44,875 nucleotides of DNA from Hyphomicrobiales bacterium. Its GTDB lineage: Bacteria; Pseudomonadota; Alphaproteobacteria; JAPOUT01. Positions 10,701 to 18,777 of this stretch are shown one piece after another (position 1 is the stretch's first letter; each line of letters opens with the position of its first letter). The notes beneath the pieces were generated by a model, which saw only the letters and a list, made by a program, of their open reading frames with translations, was not told the DNA's origin and ran no database searches. The translations under genes and the position numbers were made by a program. The stretch covers positions 1-44,875 of the forward strand of contig JAPOUT010000071.1 in NCBI GenBank assembly GCA_026708545.1, in the 5' to 3' direction.

Positions 10701-12430
10701 GCCGTGGAACCGGTGTCCGCTGCAGTGGACCCTCTGCCGACGGCGGTGGCGCTGATTTCCCCGGTGGTGGAGGCTCTACCGACGTTGGTTGCGTTTTCAA
10801 TCGCGGCTCGTGCGAATTGTCCGACCGCGGTTGTATCTTTCGCGGCGGTTTGCGCTTTTTGTCCAAAGGCCGTGGTGTTGCTTCCGAACGCGAGTGATTC
10901 CCGACCTGTTGCGATTGCATTTTCACCCCGGGCTGTTGCGCTCTGCCCGACGGCCATGGAGCGCTCGCGGCTTGCCTGCGTGGCCTCGCCGACGGCAGTG
11001 GTGTCAGTGCCGGTGGTGAAGGCGTCTTTACCGATGGCGGTTGCGTCTCCAAACAAGGCCCGTGCGTTTTGTCCGACGGCCGCGGTGTCGGTTCCGTCCG
11101 CGCATGCGGCCTGATCCGTTGCAGAGGTGTTTTGGTCCGTTGCTTGCGCGTTTTGTCCGACGGCCGTGGCGTCGGTCCCGGTCGTGCACGCGGCCTGACC
11201 CGTTGCGGTGGCGCTTTGGTTTGTTGCTTGCGCGTTTTGTTCCTCTGCCGTGGAGTGGTCTCCGGCTGCCTGCGAGGTTTCACCGATGGCGGTGGTATCG
11301 ACCTTGTTGGCAAGGGCGTTTTTACCGATGGCGGCTGCGCCTTCAAACAAGGCCCGCGCGTTTTGTCCGACGGCCGCGGTGTCGGTCCCGGTTGCGCGCC
11401 CGGTCTGACCCGTTGCGGTATCGCCTTGGTTTGTTGCTTGCGCGTTTTGTTCCTCTGCCGTGAAGTGGTCTCCGGTTGCCTGTGAGGTTTCACCGATGGC
11501 GGTGGTATCGGCCTTGTTGGCAAGGGCGTTTTTACCGATGGCGGCTGCGCCTTCAAACAGGGCCCGCGCGTTTTGTCCGACGGTAGCGGCGTCGGTCACT
11601 GTCGCGCGCGCGGGCTGACCCGTTGCGGTTGCATTTTGGCTCGTAGTCCGTGCATTTTGTTCCGCCGCGGTTGCACGGGTTGCGACGTCATCTTCGGCGC
11701 TGTTGTCGGGGTTGTTTGCCGTTTCCGCAATTGACGCCTGGCCCGTCGCGGTTGAATCCGCCCCTCTTGTTCGCGCGTCTTGTCCGGGGGTCGTGGTGTT
11801 GACCCCGGCCGCAAGCGATATCTGCCCCAGCGCGGTTGCGCCCGCTCCTGTTGCTTGCGCATCCTGTTCCGCCATCGTGGAACTCGTGCCTGTTGCCCGG
11901 GCTGAACTTCCTGGCGCGGCTGAATTTTCTCCCGATGCCGTGGATAAATTATTTGATAACTCGAGTGATGACAGGTCGATATTGCTGCCCGGAGGATCTG
12001 TGTCCGCTGTATGTCGAACGAGCCCTGTTTGCACGTCGGACCCGCTCGTGTCATGTCGGGCGACTTGGGGAGGAGGATCAACCGTACTGCCCCGTTCCTG
12101 CGACTGTCGCAGTATCGATGCGGTTCCAAAAGCATCTCCGCCGCTACCCGGGGAGGATTGTGCGCGGGGTGTGGGGGAATCTCCGGGCTTGTTGCCCGGC
12201 ACTGCGGCGGTCTCGTTGGGTTCAACGGGAGCGGAGGGCAGACGGACCGGTAGCTGCGTACCGGTGCTTTCGACGGCCCTGACGAAGCCTCCACCCGGAA
12301 TATCCGAACCTACGGTCCGCGCGTTTGCGCCGGACAGGATATTGGTCTGCGCGAAAACACCATCGATACCGGCGGTCATCACCGAGCAAGCGACAAGCAA
12401 CGAAAACCTCGCGATTTGTCTCATGAACAA
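7706..12430 (-). CDS. YadA-type trimeric autotransporter adhesin with very long head-repeat region
   Basis: 1574 aa; signal-like MFMRQIARFSLLVACSVMTAGIDGVFAQ; dense 14-residue YadA-head-like repeats (TAVGxxAxATGxxS); C-terminal YadA-anchor-like DGVAIAMASQAPPLFFNEKYSLTAGYGYFDTSNAFGFAGSFRMTPNIYLSVGGGIGM. Confidence 0.9.
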   Translation of the reverse strand: MFMRQIARFSLLVACSVMTAGIDGVFAQTNILSGANARTVGSDIPGGGFVRAVESTGTQLPVRLPSAPVEPNETAAVPGNKPGDSPTPRAQSSPGSGGDAFGTASILRQSQERGSTVDPPPQVARHDTSGSDVQTGLVRHTADTDPPGSNIDLSSLELSNNLSTASGENSAAPGSSARATGTSSTMAEQDAQATGAGATALGQISLAAGVNTTTPGQDARTRGADSTATGQASIAETANNPDNSAEDDVATRATAAEQNARTTSQNATATGQPARATVTDAATVGQNARALFEGAAAIGKNALANKADTTAIGETSQATGDHFTAEEQNAQATNQGDTATGQTGRATGTDTAAVGQNARALFEGAAAIGKNALANKVDTTAIGETSQAAGDHSTAEEQNAQATNQSATATGQAACTTGTDATAVGQNAQATDQNTSATDQAACADGTDTAAVGQNARALFGDATAIGKDAFTTGTDTTAVGEATQASRERSMAVGQSATARGENAIATGRESLAFGSNTTAFGQKAQTAAKDTTAVGQFARAAIENATNVGRASTTGEISATAVGRGSTAADTGSTALGSGAQALGSKSIAIGGTNETEGAEAGARASDNKIIALGNSARALTESTIAIGEKAVAGTADDEDSAEDETKNNEIVIGQDTRAADEDTVAVGQNIRAESDDSVAIGETTPDTDGNDESANAGGNRNTVVGVGVQTDEDDSTAFGHFSTANKLKSTTLGQGAQATNIRSTAIGQVERATRTYTTAVGQNARSVFEHATAVGKDALANKADATAVGKAAQATREDSTSLGQALRVTSTRSTATEPDAQVIAIDSIAVEQDVRTLFKDTTAVGQNARAVFEYATAPGQEDLADKIAITSVGETAQATGNRTTKTEQDAQTTREDSTAAGQDARALFKSRTAIGQNARAVFEDATAPGQEDLADEIATAPVGETAQATGDRATTTRQDTQTTREDSTSLGQALRATGTRSTATEQDAQVIAIDSIAAGQDARALFKGTTAVGQNARAVFEYATAPGQKDIADEIATAPVGETAQATDDRATTTEQDAQTTREDSTALGQALRATGTRSTATEQDAQVIAIDSIAAGQDARALFKDTTVIGQNARAVFESATAPGQEDLADEIATASVGEAEQTTGDRATATDTMLIRQSAQALTRDPTAVGENAQATEEGATAVGRNAIANREDTTAVGEGAQASGTKNVAIGQNALAGDEDSETSNLVRDATAVGTNSRAVAQQSSAFGRGATAAKLRATALGESSFADGIDSTAVGQEAAATGTDSTALGHGSSASGLGATALGESSRAKGDETTAVGRESIATGTFSTSLGASARALARESVAIGQDAVASGTQATSVGNDSVASGAGSTALGEEALATAHQATALGQQATASGIASTALGTQSAALGYASTAIGVGSLASHINSAAFGAGARTYRDNQQIFGGDTNTYTFPGIVSDLSKQEQSGPLEIVTTDLYGNLATDGGETFLQVRQNADGVAIAMASQAPPLFFNEKYSLTAGYGYFDTSNAFGFAGSFRMTPNIYLSVGGGIGMETSIGGGRASITIVKRR
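9052..10150. repeat. In-frame DNA repeats inside the autotransporter head (register 42 bp)
   Basis: The TCAAACACGG landmark recurs at 9066, 9360, 9654, 9864 and 10116: spacings 294, 294, 210 and 252 bp, all multiples of 42 bp (14 codons). Confidence 0.9.
11274..11600. repeat. Second in-frame repeat pair in the autotransporter head (210-bp period)
   Basis: GAGGTTTCACCGATGGCGGTGGTATCG.. at 11274 and 11484, 210 bp apart (5 x 42), nearly identical over more than 100 bp. Confidence 0.85.
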
Positions 12431-12792
12431 CCCTTCAACGCTATAGTGCTACTTGCTTTGACGACACACCTGGAACCCCACTTTTCACTCCCAAATTTTG
12501 AGTCGGGAGTCGCGAATTCCCGCCTATTTTCTCGGTTTCTGACTCGTTCCTCCACGCTTTCAGGCACTCATCCCCGCAACCGATGCCCCCGACATCAGCT
12601 TCTAAGAGCACCAGTCGCGTACTGAGACGCGGTTGAATCAAGTCAGGGTCAATTCTGTCACATTTTTTTCCAAAATGCTAGCCTTTTGGCGGAAATTTCC
12701 GAGAACGCCCCGAGTTGCAAAAGAGCCCAAATTAGCCGCTTTGCGACATAAACCCCCTTCCCAAAAGCAGTTTTCATGCGTATATCTTGAGT

Positions 12793-13857
12793 ATGGATAC
12801 CAACAACATCAAACACGAGGTCATCGAGAGCCTCAAAACCGCCCGGACAGCGGGCGATATCGAGGAAATCCGCATCCGCGAGATGGGTAAAAACGGGCGC
12901 ATTTCGGGGCTTTTGAAGAGTCTCGGCGAACTTCCCCCGGAGGAGCGCAAAACCGCCGGCAAGCAATACAATATCCTCAAGACCGAGGTCGAAAAGGCCA
13001 TTGAGGAGCATGCCGCGGCCATCCGCCTTGAAGCCCGGAACGCCGAGATTTTACGCAACAAAGTCGATATTTCCCTGCCGGTGACGGCGGGTGCGGCCTC
13101 AAGGGGGCGGATTCACCCGCTCTCCGAGGTCGGCGACGAACTTCTGGCGATATTCGCCTCGATGGGGTTCGGCGTGGAACAGGGACCCGACATTGAGAGC
13201 GAATATTACAATTTCGAGGCGTTGAATATAGCGGATTCGCATCCCGCCCGCGACATGCACGATACCTTCTACCTCCCCGGAAACAAAGGGCTTTTACGCA
13301 CGCACACTTCGCCGGTTCAGATACGGGCCATGGAACGTCTGGAGCCGCCTTTTCGTTTCGTAGCGCCCGGGCGAACCTATCGGCGCGATTCCGACCAGAC
13401 CCATACGCCGATGTTTCACCAGGTTGAGGGAATGGCTGTGGGCCCGGATATCCACCTCGGGCATCTCAAATGGACGCTGCAGCATTTTCTTGAAACCTTC
13501 TTCGAAACAGAGGTCGAACTGCGTTTTCGCCCGAGCTATTTTCCCTTCACCGAACCTTCCCTCGAGGTGGATGTCCGCTGCGAGCGTGTTGAAGGAGAGA
13601 TTCGAATCGGAACGGGCACGGACTGGCTCGAGGTTCTCGGCTGCGGCATGGTTCATCCCAAAGTTCTCGGCAACTGCGGAATTAACCCGGACACTTTCCA
13701 GGGATTTGCCTTCGGCGCGGGAATCGATCGTCTTGCGATGTTGAAATACGGCATTCCCGATCTCCGCTCTTTCTTCGATGGAGACGTTCGCTGGATTCAG
13801 CACTATGGTTTTGTGCCGCTCCATGCGCCCACTCTTGAGGGAGGGCTTGCGCCGTGA
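12793..13857 (+). CDS. pheS: Phenylalanine--tRNA ligase subunit alpha
   Basis: MGFGVEQGPDIESEYYNFEALNIADSHPARDMHDTFY, HTSPVQIRAM, PMFHQVEG; ATG at 12793 (ORF also has TTG at 12787). Confidence 0.97.
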   Translation: MDTNNIKHEVIESLKTARTAGDIEEIRIREMGKNGRISGLLKSLGELPPEERKTAGKQYNILKTEVEKAIEEHAAAIRLEARNAEILRNKVDISLPVTAGAASRGRIHPLSEVGDELLAIFASMGFGVEQGPDIESEYYNFEALNIADSHPARDMHDTFYLPGNKGLLRTHTSPVQIRAMERLEPPFRFVAPGRTYRRDSDQTHTPMFHQVEGMAVGPDIHLGHLKWTLQHFLETFFETEVELRFRPSYFPFTEPSLEVDVRCERVEGEIRIGTGTDWLEVLGCGMVHPKVLGNCGINPDTFQGFAFGAGIDRLAMLKYGIPDLRSFFDGDVRWIQHYGFVPLHAPTLEGGLAP

Positions 13858-16286
13858 AGTTCACCCGTTCGTGGCTCGACGACCACCTCGATACCGACGT
13901 CGATGACAACGCTCTTGCCGAACATCTCACCCGCCTCGGACTCGAGATTGAAGGCTTGCATGACAATGCAAGGGAATTGCGTGCTTTCACCGTTGCCCGT
14001 GTGATTGAAGCCGAACCGCACCCCAACGCCGATTCGCTGAAACTTTGCCGGGTTCAAACGGGAGAGGGGGAGGTTCAAATCGTTTGCGGAGCGCCGAATG
14101 CGCGCGCGGGCATGCGCGGCGTGTTCGCGCCTCCGGGAACCGTTATCCCCGCAACCGGGAAGACGTTGGCCCCGGCGACCATCCGCGGGATTGAGTCCAA
14201 CGGAATGCTTTGCTCCGAGTTCGAGCTCGGACTCTCCGACGACCATGATGCCATCATCGAGATTGACGAAGATGCGCCGCCGGGAAAAAGTTACGCCGAG
14301 GTTGCCGGCCTGGATGACACGCTTTTCCACATCAACCTCACGCCCAATCGTCCCGACTGCCTGGGCGTGCGCGGCATCGCCCGGGATCTCGCCGCGGCGG
14401 AAATCGGAAAACTCAAGCCCGACAGCATCAAGGCGCCGAAAGCTTCGTTCGATTGTCCCGTCGATATCGAACTGGAATTTCCGAAGGAACACGCTTCGGC
14501 TTGTTCCTTGTTTGTCGCGCGTTATGTTCGAGGCGTGGTGAACCGGGCTTCGCCGCCGTGGCTGCGGCGGCGGCTGATTGCGATAGGACTGCGCCCCATT
14601 GACGCTCTCGTCGATACCACCAACTACATCGCCTTCGATCGTGCCAGGCCGCTCCATGTTTACGACGCCGACAAGCTTGCCGGATCCGTGCGCGCCCGTC
14701 TCGGCCGGAAGGGCGAGCGTTTCGACGCCCTTGACGGCAAAAATTACGAGGTTGACGAAGACATGTGCGTTATCGCCGATGACAACGGCGTATTGGGACT
14801 GGGTGGAATCATTGGCGGCGAGAGTTCCGCCATCGATGCAAATTCCACGAACGTCCTCATTGAGAGTGCTTATTTCGATCCCGCACGAATCCACAGAACA
14901 GGTCGGCGCCTCGCGATTGCATCGGATGCGCGCCACCGTTTCGAACGCGGCGTTGACCCGGCTTTCGCTTCCGCCGGCTGCGATCTCGGCGCAAACATGA
15001 TTCTCTCGCTCTGCGGCGGGGAAGCCAGCGCAAGCACGCAGGCGGGGAGGGCCGCCCCCGCACCCGTTCCCGTCACGCTTCCCCGCGGTGAATGCAAACG
15101 CATCACCGGAAGGGAATACTCCCGGGGGAAAATCGTCAAGACGCTCGCCGCGCTGGGTTTCGATGTCAAAAAGGAAGAAGGCGAGAACGAAGACATTGTT
15201 GCAACGCCTCCAAGCCACCGCGTCGATGTCCACGCCCGGGAGGATTTGGTCGAGGAGGTTCTGCGCATTGACGGCGTCGACAACATCGAGACGACGCCGC
15301 TGCCGCAACAGGATTCGCCTCGTCCCGTCCTCACGCAGCAGCAAAGACGCCTGCGGCTTATTCGACGCGCCTTGTCCGAACGCGGAATGATGGAAGCGGT
15401 GCTGTGGTCTTTCGTCGATGCCGAAGATGCCGCGCGTTTTCAAGAATCCGGCAGCGAAAGCCTGCCGCTCGCCAACCCCATCTCCTCTGCCATGAGCACC
15501 ATGCGGCCGGGGCTGCTTCCGGGGCTGGCGCGTGCCGTCCAGCGCAATCTCGATCGCGGTGCCGATAACATCGCGCTGTTCGAGACCGGTTTCGGTTACC
15601 TCGGCATCGAAGCCGAAGCGCAGCGTTTCTGTGTTGCGGGCGTTCGTTGCGGTCTTGTCGGAGGCGGCGGTCATGGACGGCATTGGCGCGAGAATGCAAG
15701 CGCCGCGGATGTCTTCGATGCAAAGGCGGATGCATGGAGCGTTCTGCAATCTCTCGGAGCGCCCATGGAAAAACTTCGATGCGAGGCCGACGCGCCGTCA
15801 TGGTACCACCCGGGACGTTCGGGCGTGTTGTCCCTCAACCCGAAGCACCAGCTCGCCCGCTTTGGCGAACTTCATCCGGCATTGCTGGAGGAGATGGGAT
15901 TGTCGGCCGTGGTGACGGCGTTCGAGGTCTTCGTTGATCTTCTGCCGTCAATGTCGCGCAAACGCGGCGCGCTCAAATCTTCGGATCTGCCCCTCGTGCG
16001 CAGAGACTTTGCCTTTGTCGTCGAACAGGATGTTCGAGCGCAAGACTTGCTCCGCGCCGTTCAAGCACTCGACAAGGATATCATTGCCGTGGCCGCCATT
16101 GACAATGTGCGCCTGTTTGATGTCTTCACGGGCGGTGAACTCAAGGACACGCAAAAGTCGCTCGCCATCGAAGTCGTTTTTCGTCCGAAAGAGCGGACAT
16201 TACGCGACGAGGAAATCAAAACGCTCTGCGACAAGGTCGTTGCCGCAGCCGGTGCATCCGTGGGAGGCGTTCTGCGGGGAGTGTAG
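13854..16286 (+). CDS. pheT: Phenylalanine--tRNA ligase subunit beta
   Basis: MKFTRSWLDDHLDTD..., VCGAPNARAGM, LTPNRPDCLGVRGIARDLAA; 4-bp overlap with pheS. Confidence 0.97.
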   Translation: MKFTRSWLDDHLDTDVDDNALAEHLTRLGLEIEGLHDNARELRAFTVARVIEAEPHPNADSLKLCRVQTGEGEVQIVCGAPNARAGMRGVFAPPGTVIPATGKTLAPATIRGIESNGMLCSEFELGLSDDHDAIIEIDEDAPPGKSYAEVAGLDDTLFHINLTPNRPDCLGVRGIARDLAAAEIGKLKPDSIKAPKASFDCPVDIELEFPKEHASACSLFVARYVRGVVNRASPPWLRRRLIAIGLRPIDALVDTTNYIAFDRARPLHVYDADKLAGSVRARLGRKGERFDALDGKNYEVDEDMCVIADDNGVLGLGGIIGGESSAIDANSTNVLIESAYFDPARIHRTGRRLAIASDARHRFERGVDPAFASAGCDLGANMILSLCGGEASASTQAGRAAPAPVPVTLPRGECKRITGREYSRGKIVKTLAALGFDVKKEEGENEDIVATPPSHRVDVHAREDLVEEVLRIDGVDNIETTPLPQQDSPRPVLTQQQRRLRLIRRALSERGMMEAVLWSFVDAEDAARFQESGSESLPLANPISSAMSTMRPGLLPGLARAVQRNLDRGADNIALFETGFGYLGIEAEAQRFCVAGVRCGLVGGGGHGRHWRENASAADVFDAKADAWSVLQSLGAPMEKLRCEADAPSWYHPGRSGVLSLNPKHQLARFGELHPALLEEMGLSAVVTAFEVFVDLLPSMSRKRGALKSSDLPLVRRDFAFVVEQDVRAQDLLRAVQALDKDIIAVAAIDNVRLFDVFTGGELKDTQKSLAIEVVFRPKERTLRDEEIKTLCDKVVAAAGASVGGVLRGV

Positions 16287-16289
16287 GCG

Positions 16290-17003
16290 TCAAGCGATGG
16301 CGCGCATCGGCTCGAGGCTCTCTTCCTCGACCGGGTCGCGCAGCACATACCCGCGGCCCCAGACCGTGCCGATGTAGCTTTCGCCGCCGGTTGCCGCCGC
16401 GATTTTTTTGCGCAGTTTGCACATGAACACATCGATGATCTTCAACTCGGGCTCATCCATCCCGCCGTAGAGATAGTTCAGGAACATGTCCTTCGTCATC
16501 GTTATGCCCTTGCGCATCGACAGCAATTCCAGCATTTGAAATTCCTTGCCGGTCAGGGGGATTTGCCTGCCTTCGACCGATGCGGTTTTGGTGTCAATCT
16601 TGACCTCCAAACGTCCGGTGCGGATGACGGATTCGGCGTGTCCCGTCGAGCGTCTCACGATCGCATAAATGCGGGCAATCAACTCCGCCTTGTGGAACGG
16701 CTTCGTCATATAGTCGTCCGCGCCGATGCTCAGGCAATTAACCTTGGTGTCCACGCCGTTAACCCCCGACAGCACCAACACCGGCGTGGAGATTTTGTTG
16801 CGCCGCAGAGTTTTCAACACTTCCTCTCCGTTGATGTCGGGAAGATTCAAATCCAAAAGGATGAGGTCGTACTCGTACAATTTTCCAAGTTCGATGCCCT
16901 CTTCGCCGAGGCGGGCCGTATGCAGGTGAACTCCTTCCGACTTCAGCATTAATTCGACACTACGAACCGTTTCCGGGTTGTCTTCAATGAATAAAATGCG
17001 CAT
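16290..17003 (-). CDS. ctrA: Cell-cycle response regulator CtrA
   Basis: [94 protein letters not shown]; matches the highly conserved alphaproteobacterial CtrA sequence. Confidence 0.95.
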   Translation of the reverse strand: MRILFIEDNPETVRSVELMLKSEGVHLHTARLGEEGIELGKLYEYDLILLDLNLPDINGEEVLKTLRRNKISTPVLVLSGVNGVDTKVNCLSIGADDYMTKPFHKAELIARIYAIVRRSTGHAESVIRTGRLEVKIDTKTASVEGRQIPLTGKEFQMLELLSMRKGITMTKDMFLNYLYGGMDEPELKIIDVFMCKLRKKIAAATGGESYIGTVWGRGYVLRDPVEEESLEPMRAIA

Positions 17004-17028
17004 GGGTTTCCTTTCTGTGTAAAGTTGC

Positions 17029-17060
17029 GAATCTCGCCATCAGGGTTAACTCTGATTAAC
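17029..17060. promoter_or_regulatory. Candidate ctrA promoter control region: GANTC site plus paired TTAA motif
   Basis: GAATC at 17029-17033; TTAACTCTGATTAAC at 17046-17060 (TTAA-N6-TTAAC, one nt shorter than the usual CtrA TTAA-N7-TTAA box). Confidence 0.45.
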
Positions 17061-17485
17061 AATACTTACAAAAAGGTTTCTAATGTCTATTTTGGGAATT
17101 CCCGCGCCAATGTAAAGTTAACCTTTCGACATCAAAATCACGATAAAGAGCATTTCGATGCAGCGTGGTGTTTGGGTTGTAAAAAATGGGAAACAATGTC
17201 GGGGCTGCATCCATGTGAATGAAACTTTCACGGACCCGCTCGTTCGCAAAAATTTTGAAAGACGCCATGCGGTAGATGCCGCTGCAATGCGGGTCTATGG
17301 CACGAACGCGAAGCCACGAACGTGCGCGGGAGAATTCGAGGAGCGTCAATTTTGAGGCCGCGGGGGCGTCTGCGGGAGGTGCGGATGCGTGCCGAACGCA
17401 TTGCGAAAGAACTTCGGCAATTCGAGCGTTTCAAAGGTTAATTTTCATTCACATTAACGCTTATTCATATTAACATGGGCGAATC

Positions 17486-17971
17486 ATGCCTTCTTTCGAT
17501 ATTGTTTCACGGGTGGAAGTTAGCGAAGTTGATAACGCGCTGGGCAATGTTGCGCGCGAAATCGCCCAGCGTTATGACTTCAAAGGGGCGAAATGCTCCA
17601 TCGAACGGCGCGAGAACGAACTTGTTCTGCTCGCGGACGACGAGTTGAAACTTCGGCAATTACGGGAAATGCTGCAGGGGCATCTTGCGCGCCGGGGAAT
17701 TGAAGTCGGTGCGCTCGATTATCGCAATTTCGAGCGTGCCGCGGGACAGTCGGTCAGGCAGCACGCGGCTCTGCGCCAGGGGGTCGACCGCGATACCGGC
17801 AAAAAAATCATGGCAGGCATCAAGGCCAGCAAGTTGAAGGTGAAGGCATCCGCACGCGGCGAGGAAATCCGCGTCGAAGGAAAAAAGCGCGACGACCTGC
17901 AAGACGTCATTGCGCTGGTTAAAGAGATGTCGCTGGAACTGCCGCTGCAGTATGTTAACTTTCGTGATTGA
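17486..17971 (+). CDS. YajQ family (cyclic di-GMP-binding) protein
   Basis: MPSFDIVSRVEVSEVDNALGNVAREIAQRYDFKGAKCSIE... LPLQYVNFRD. Confidence 0.95.
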   Translation: MPSFDIVSRVEVSEVDNALGNVAREIAQRYDFKGAKCSIERRENELVLLADDELKLRQLREMLQGHLARRGIEVGALDYRNFERAAGQSVRQHAALRQGVDRDTGKKIMAGIKASKLKVKASARGEEIRVEGKKRDDLQDVIALVKEMSLELPLQYVNFRD

Positions 17972-17980
17972 TTCGCATGG

Positions 17981-18763
17981 TCAGCGTCCGCGCCAGACCG
18001 GATCGCGCTTTTCTGCAAAGGCGCGGAAGCCTTCCATCTGGTCTTCGCTGTCATAAAGACGGTCGACCGTGTCCCACTGGCGCCGGGCAATTCGGTTCAT
18101 TGCATCCCCGAATGACATTGATTCGCTTTCCCGCATTACCTCTTTAATCGCGGCAAACACCAACGGCGGTCCGTCTGCCAATAGTTGCGCGGTCTCGCGG
18201 ACACGTTCCATTAACTTATCGCCCGGCAACACTTCGTTTACCAAGCCCCAGCGTTCGGCTTCGGCGACATCCATCCAGCGGCCCGTCAGCAACAGGTCCA
18301 TCGCAATATGATAGGGAACGCGTCTCGGCAGGCGAATGGTCGCCGCATCCGCGAGGGTTCCCGCACGTATCTCCGGCAACGCAAAACTGCTGTGCTCCGC
18401 CGCGTAAATCAGGTCGGCCGAGAGCGCTAATTCGAAGCCTCCGCCGACCGCCATGCCGCTTACCGCCGCTATCACCGGTTTGTTCAAGCCGCGCAACTCC
18501 TGCAGGCCGCCGAATCCGCCGACGCCGTAGTCGCCGTCAACCGCATCGCCGTCCGCCGCCGCCTTTAAATCCCATCCTGCCGAGAAAAACTTTTTTCCCG
18601 CGCTCGACAATATTGCGACGCGCAAGCCGGAGTCGTCGCGAAAGTCGCGGAAGACTTCGCCCAGCATCCGGCTCGTTGCCAAATCAATCGCGTTTGCCTT
18701 CGGGCGGTCAAGAACAACTTCCAATATCGCGCCTTCACGCTTTGTGCTTACCACTTCACTCAT
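17981..18763 (-). CDS. caiD: Crotonobetainyl-CoA/carnitinyl-CoA hydratase-like enoyl-CoA hydratase
   Basis: LDRPKANAIDLATSRMLGEVFRDFRDDSGLRVAILSSAGKKFFSAGWDLKAAADG... EGFRAFAEKRDPVWRGR closely follows CaiD. Confidence 0.8.
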   Translation of the reverse strand: MSEVVSTKREGAILEVVLDRPKANAIDLATSRMLGEVFRDFRDDSGLRVAILSSAGKKFFSAGWDLKAAADGDAVDGDYGVGGFGGLQELRGLNKPVIAAVSGMAVGGGFELALSADLIYAAEHSSFALPEIRAGTLADAATIRLPRRVPYHIAMDLLLTGRWMDVAEAERWGLVNEVLPGDKLMERVRETAQLLADGPPLVFAAIKEVMRESESMSFGDAMNRIARRQWDTVDRLYDSEDQMEGFRAFAEKRDPVWRGR

Positions 18764-18777
18764 GCTTCCTCCTCCGT

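Noticed and set aside
10183-11556. 457 aa alternate-frame ORF and many 60-310 aa ORFs inside the autotransporter region
   Set aside because: Periodic shadow translations of the 42-bp repeat register, rich in Pro/Arg/Ser, without independent coding evidence.
13803-15749. 648 aa minus-strand ORF opposite pheT
   Set aside because: Antisense shadow of pheT; no domain-like sequence.
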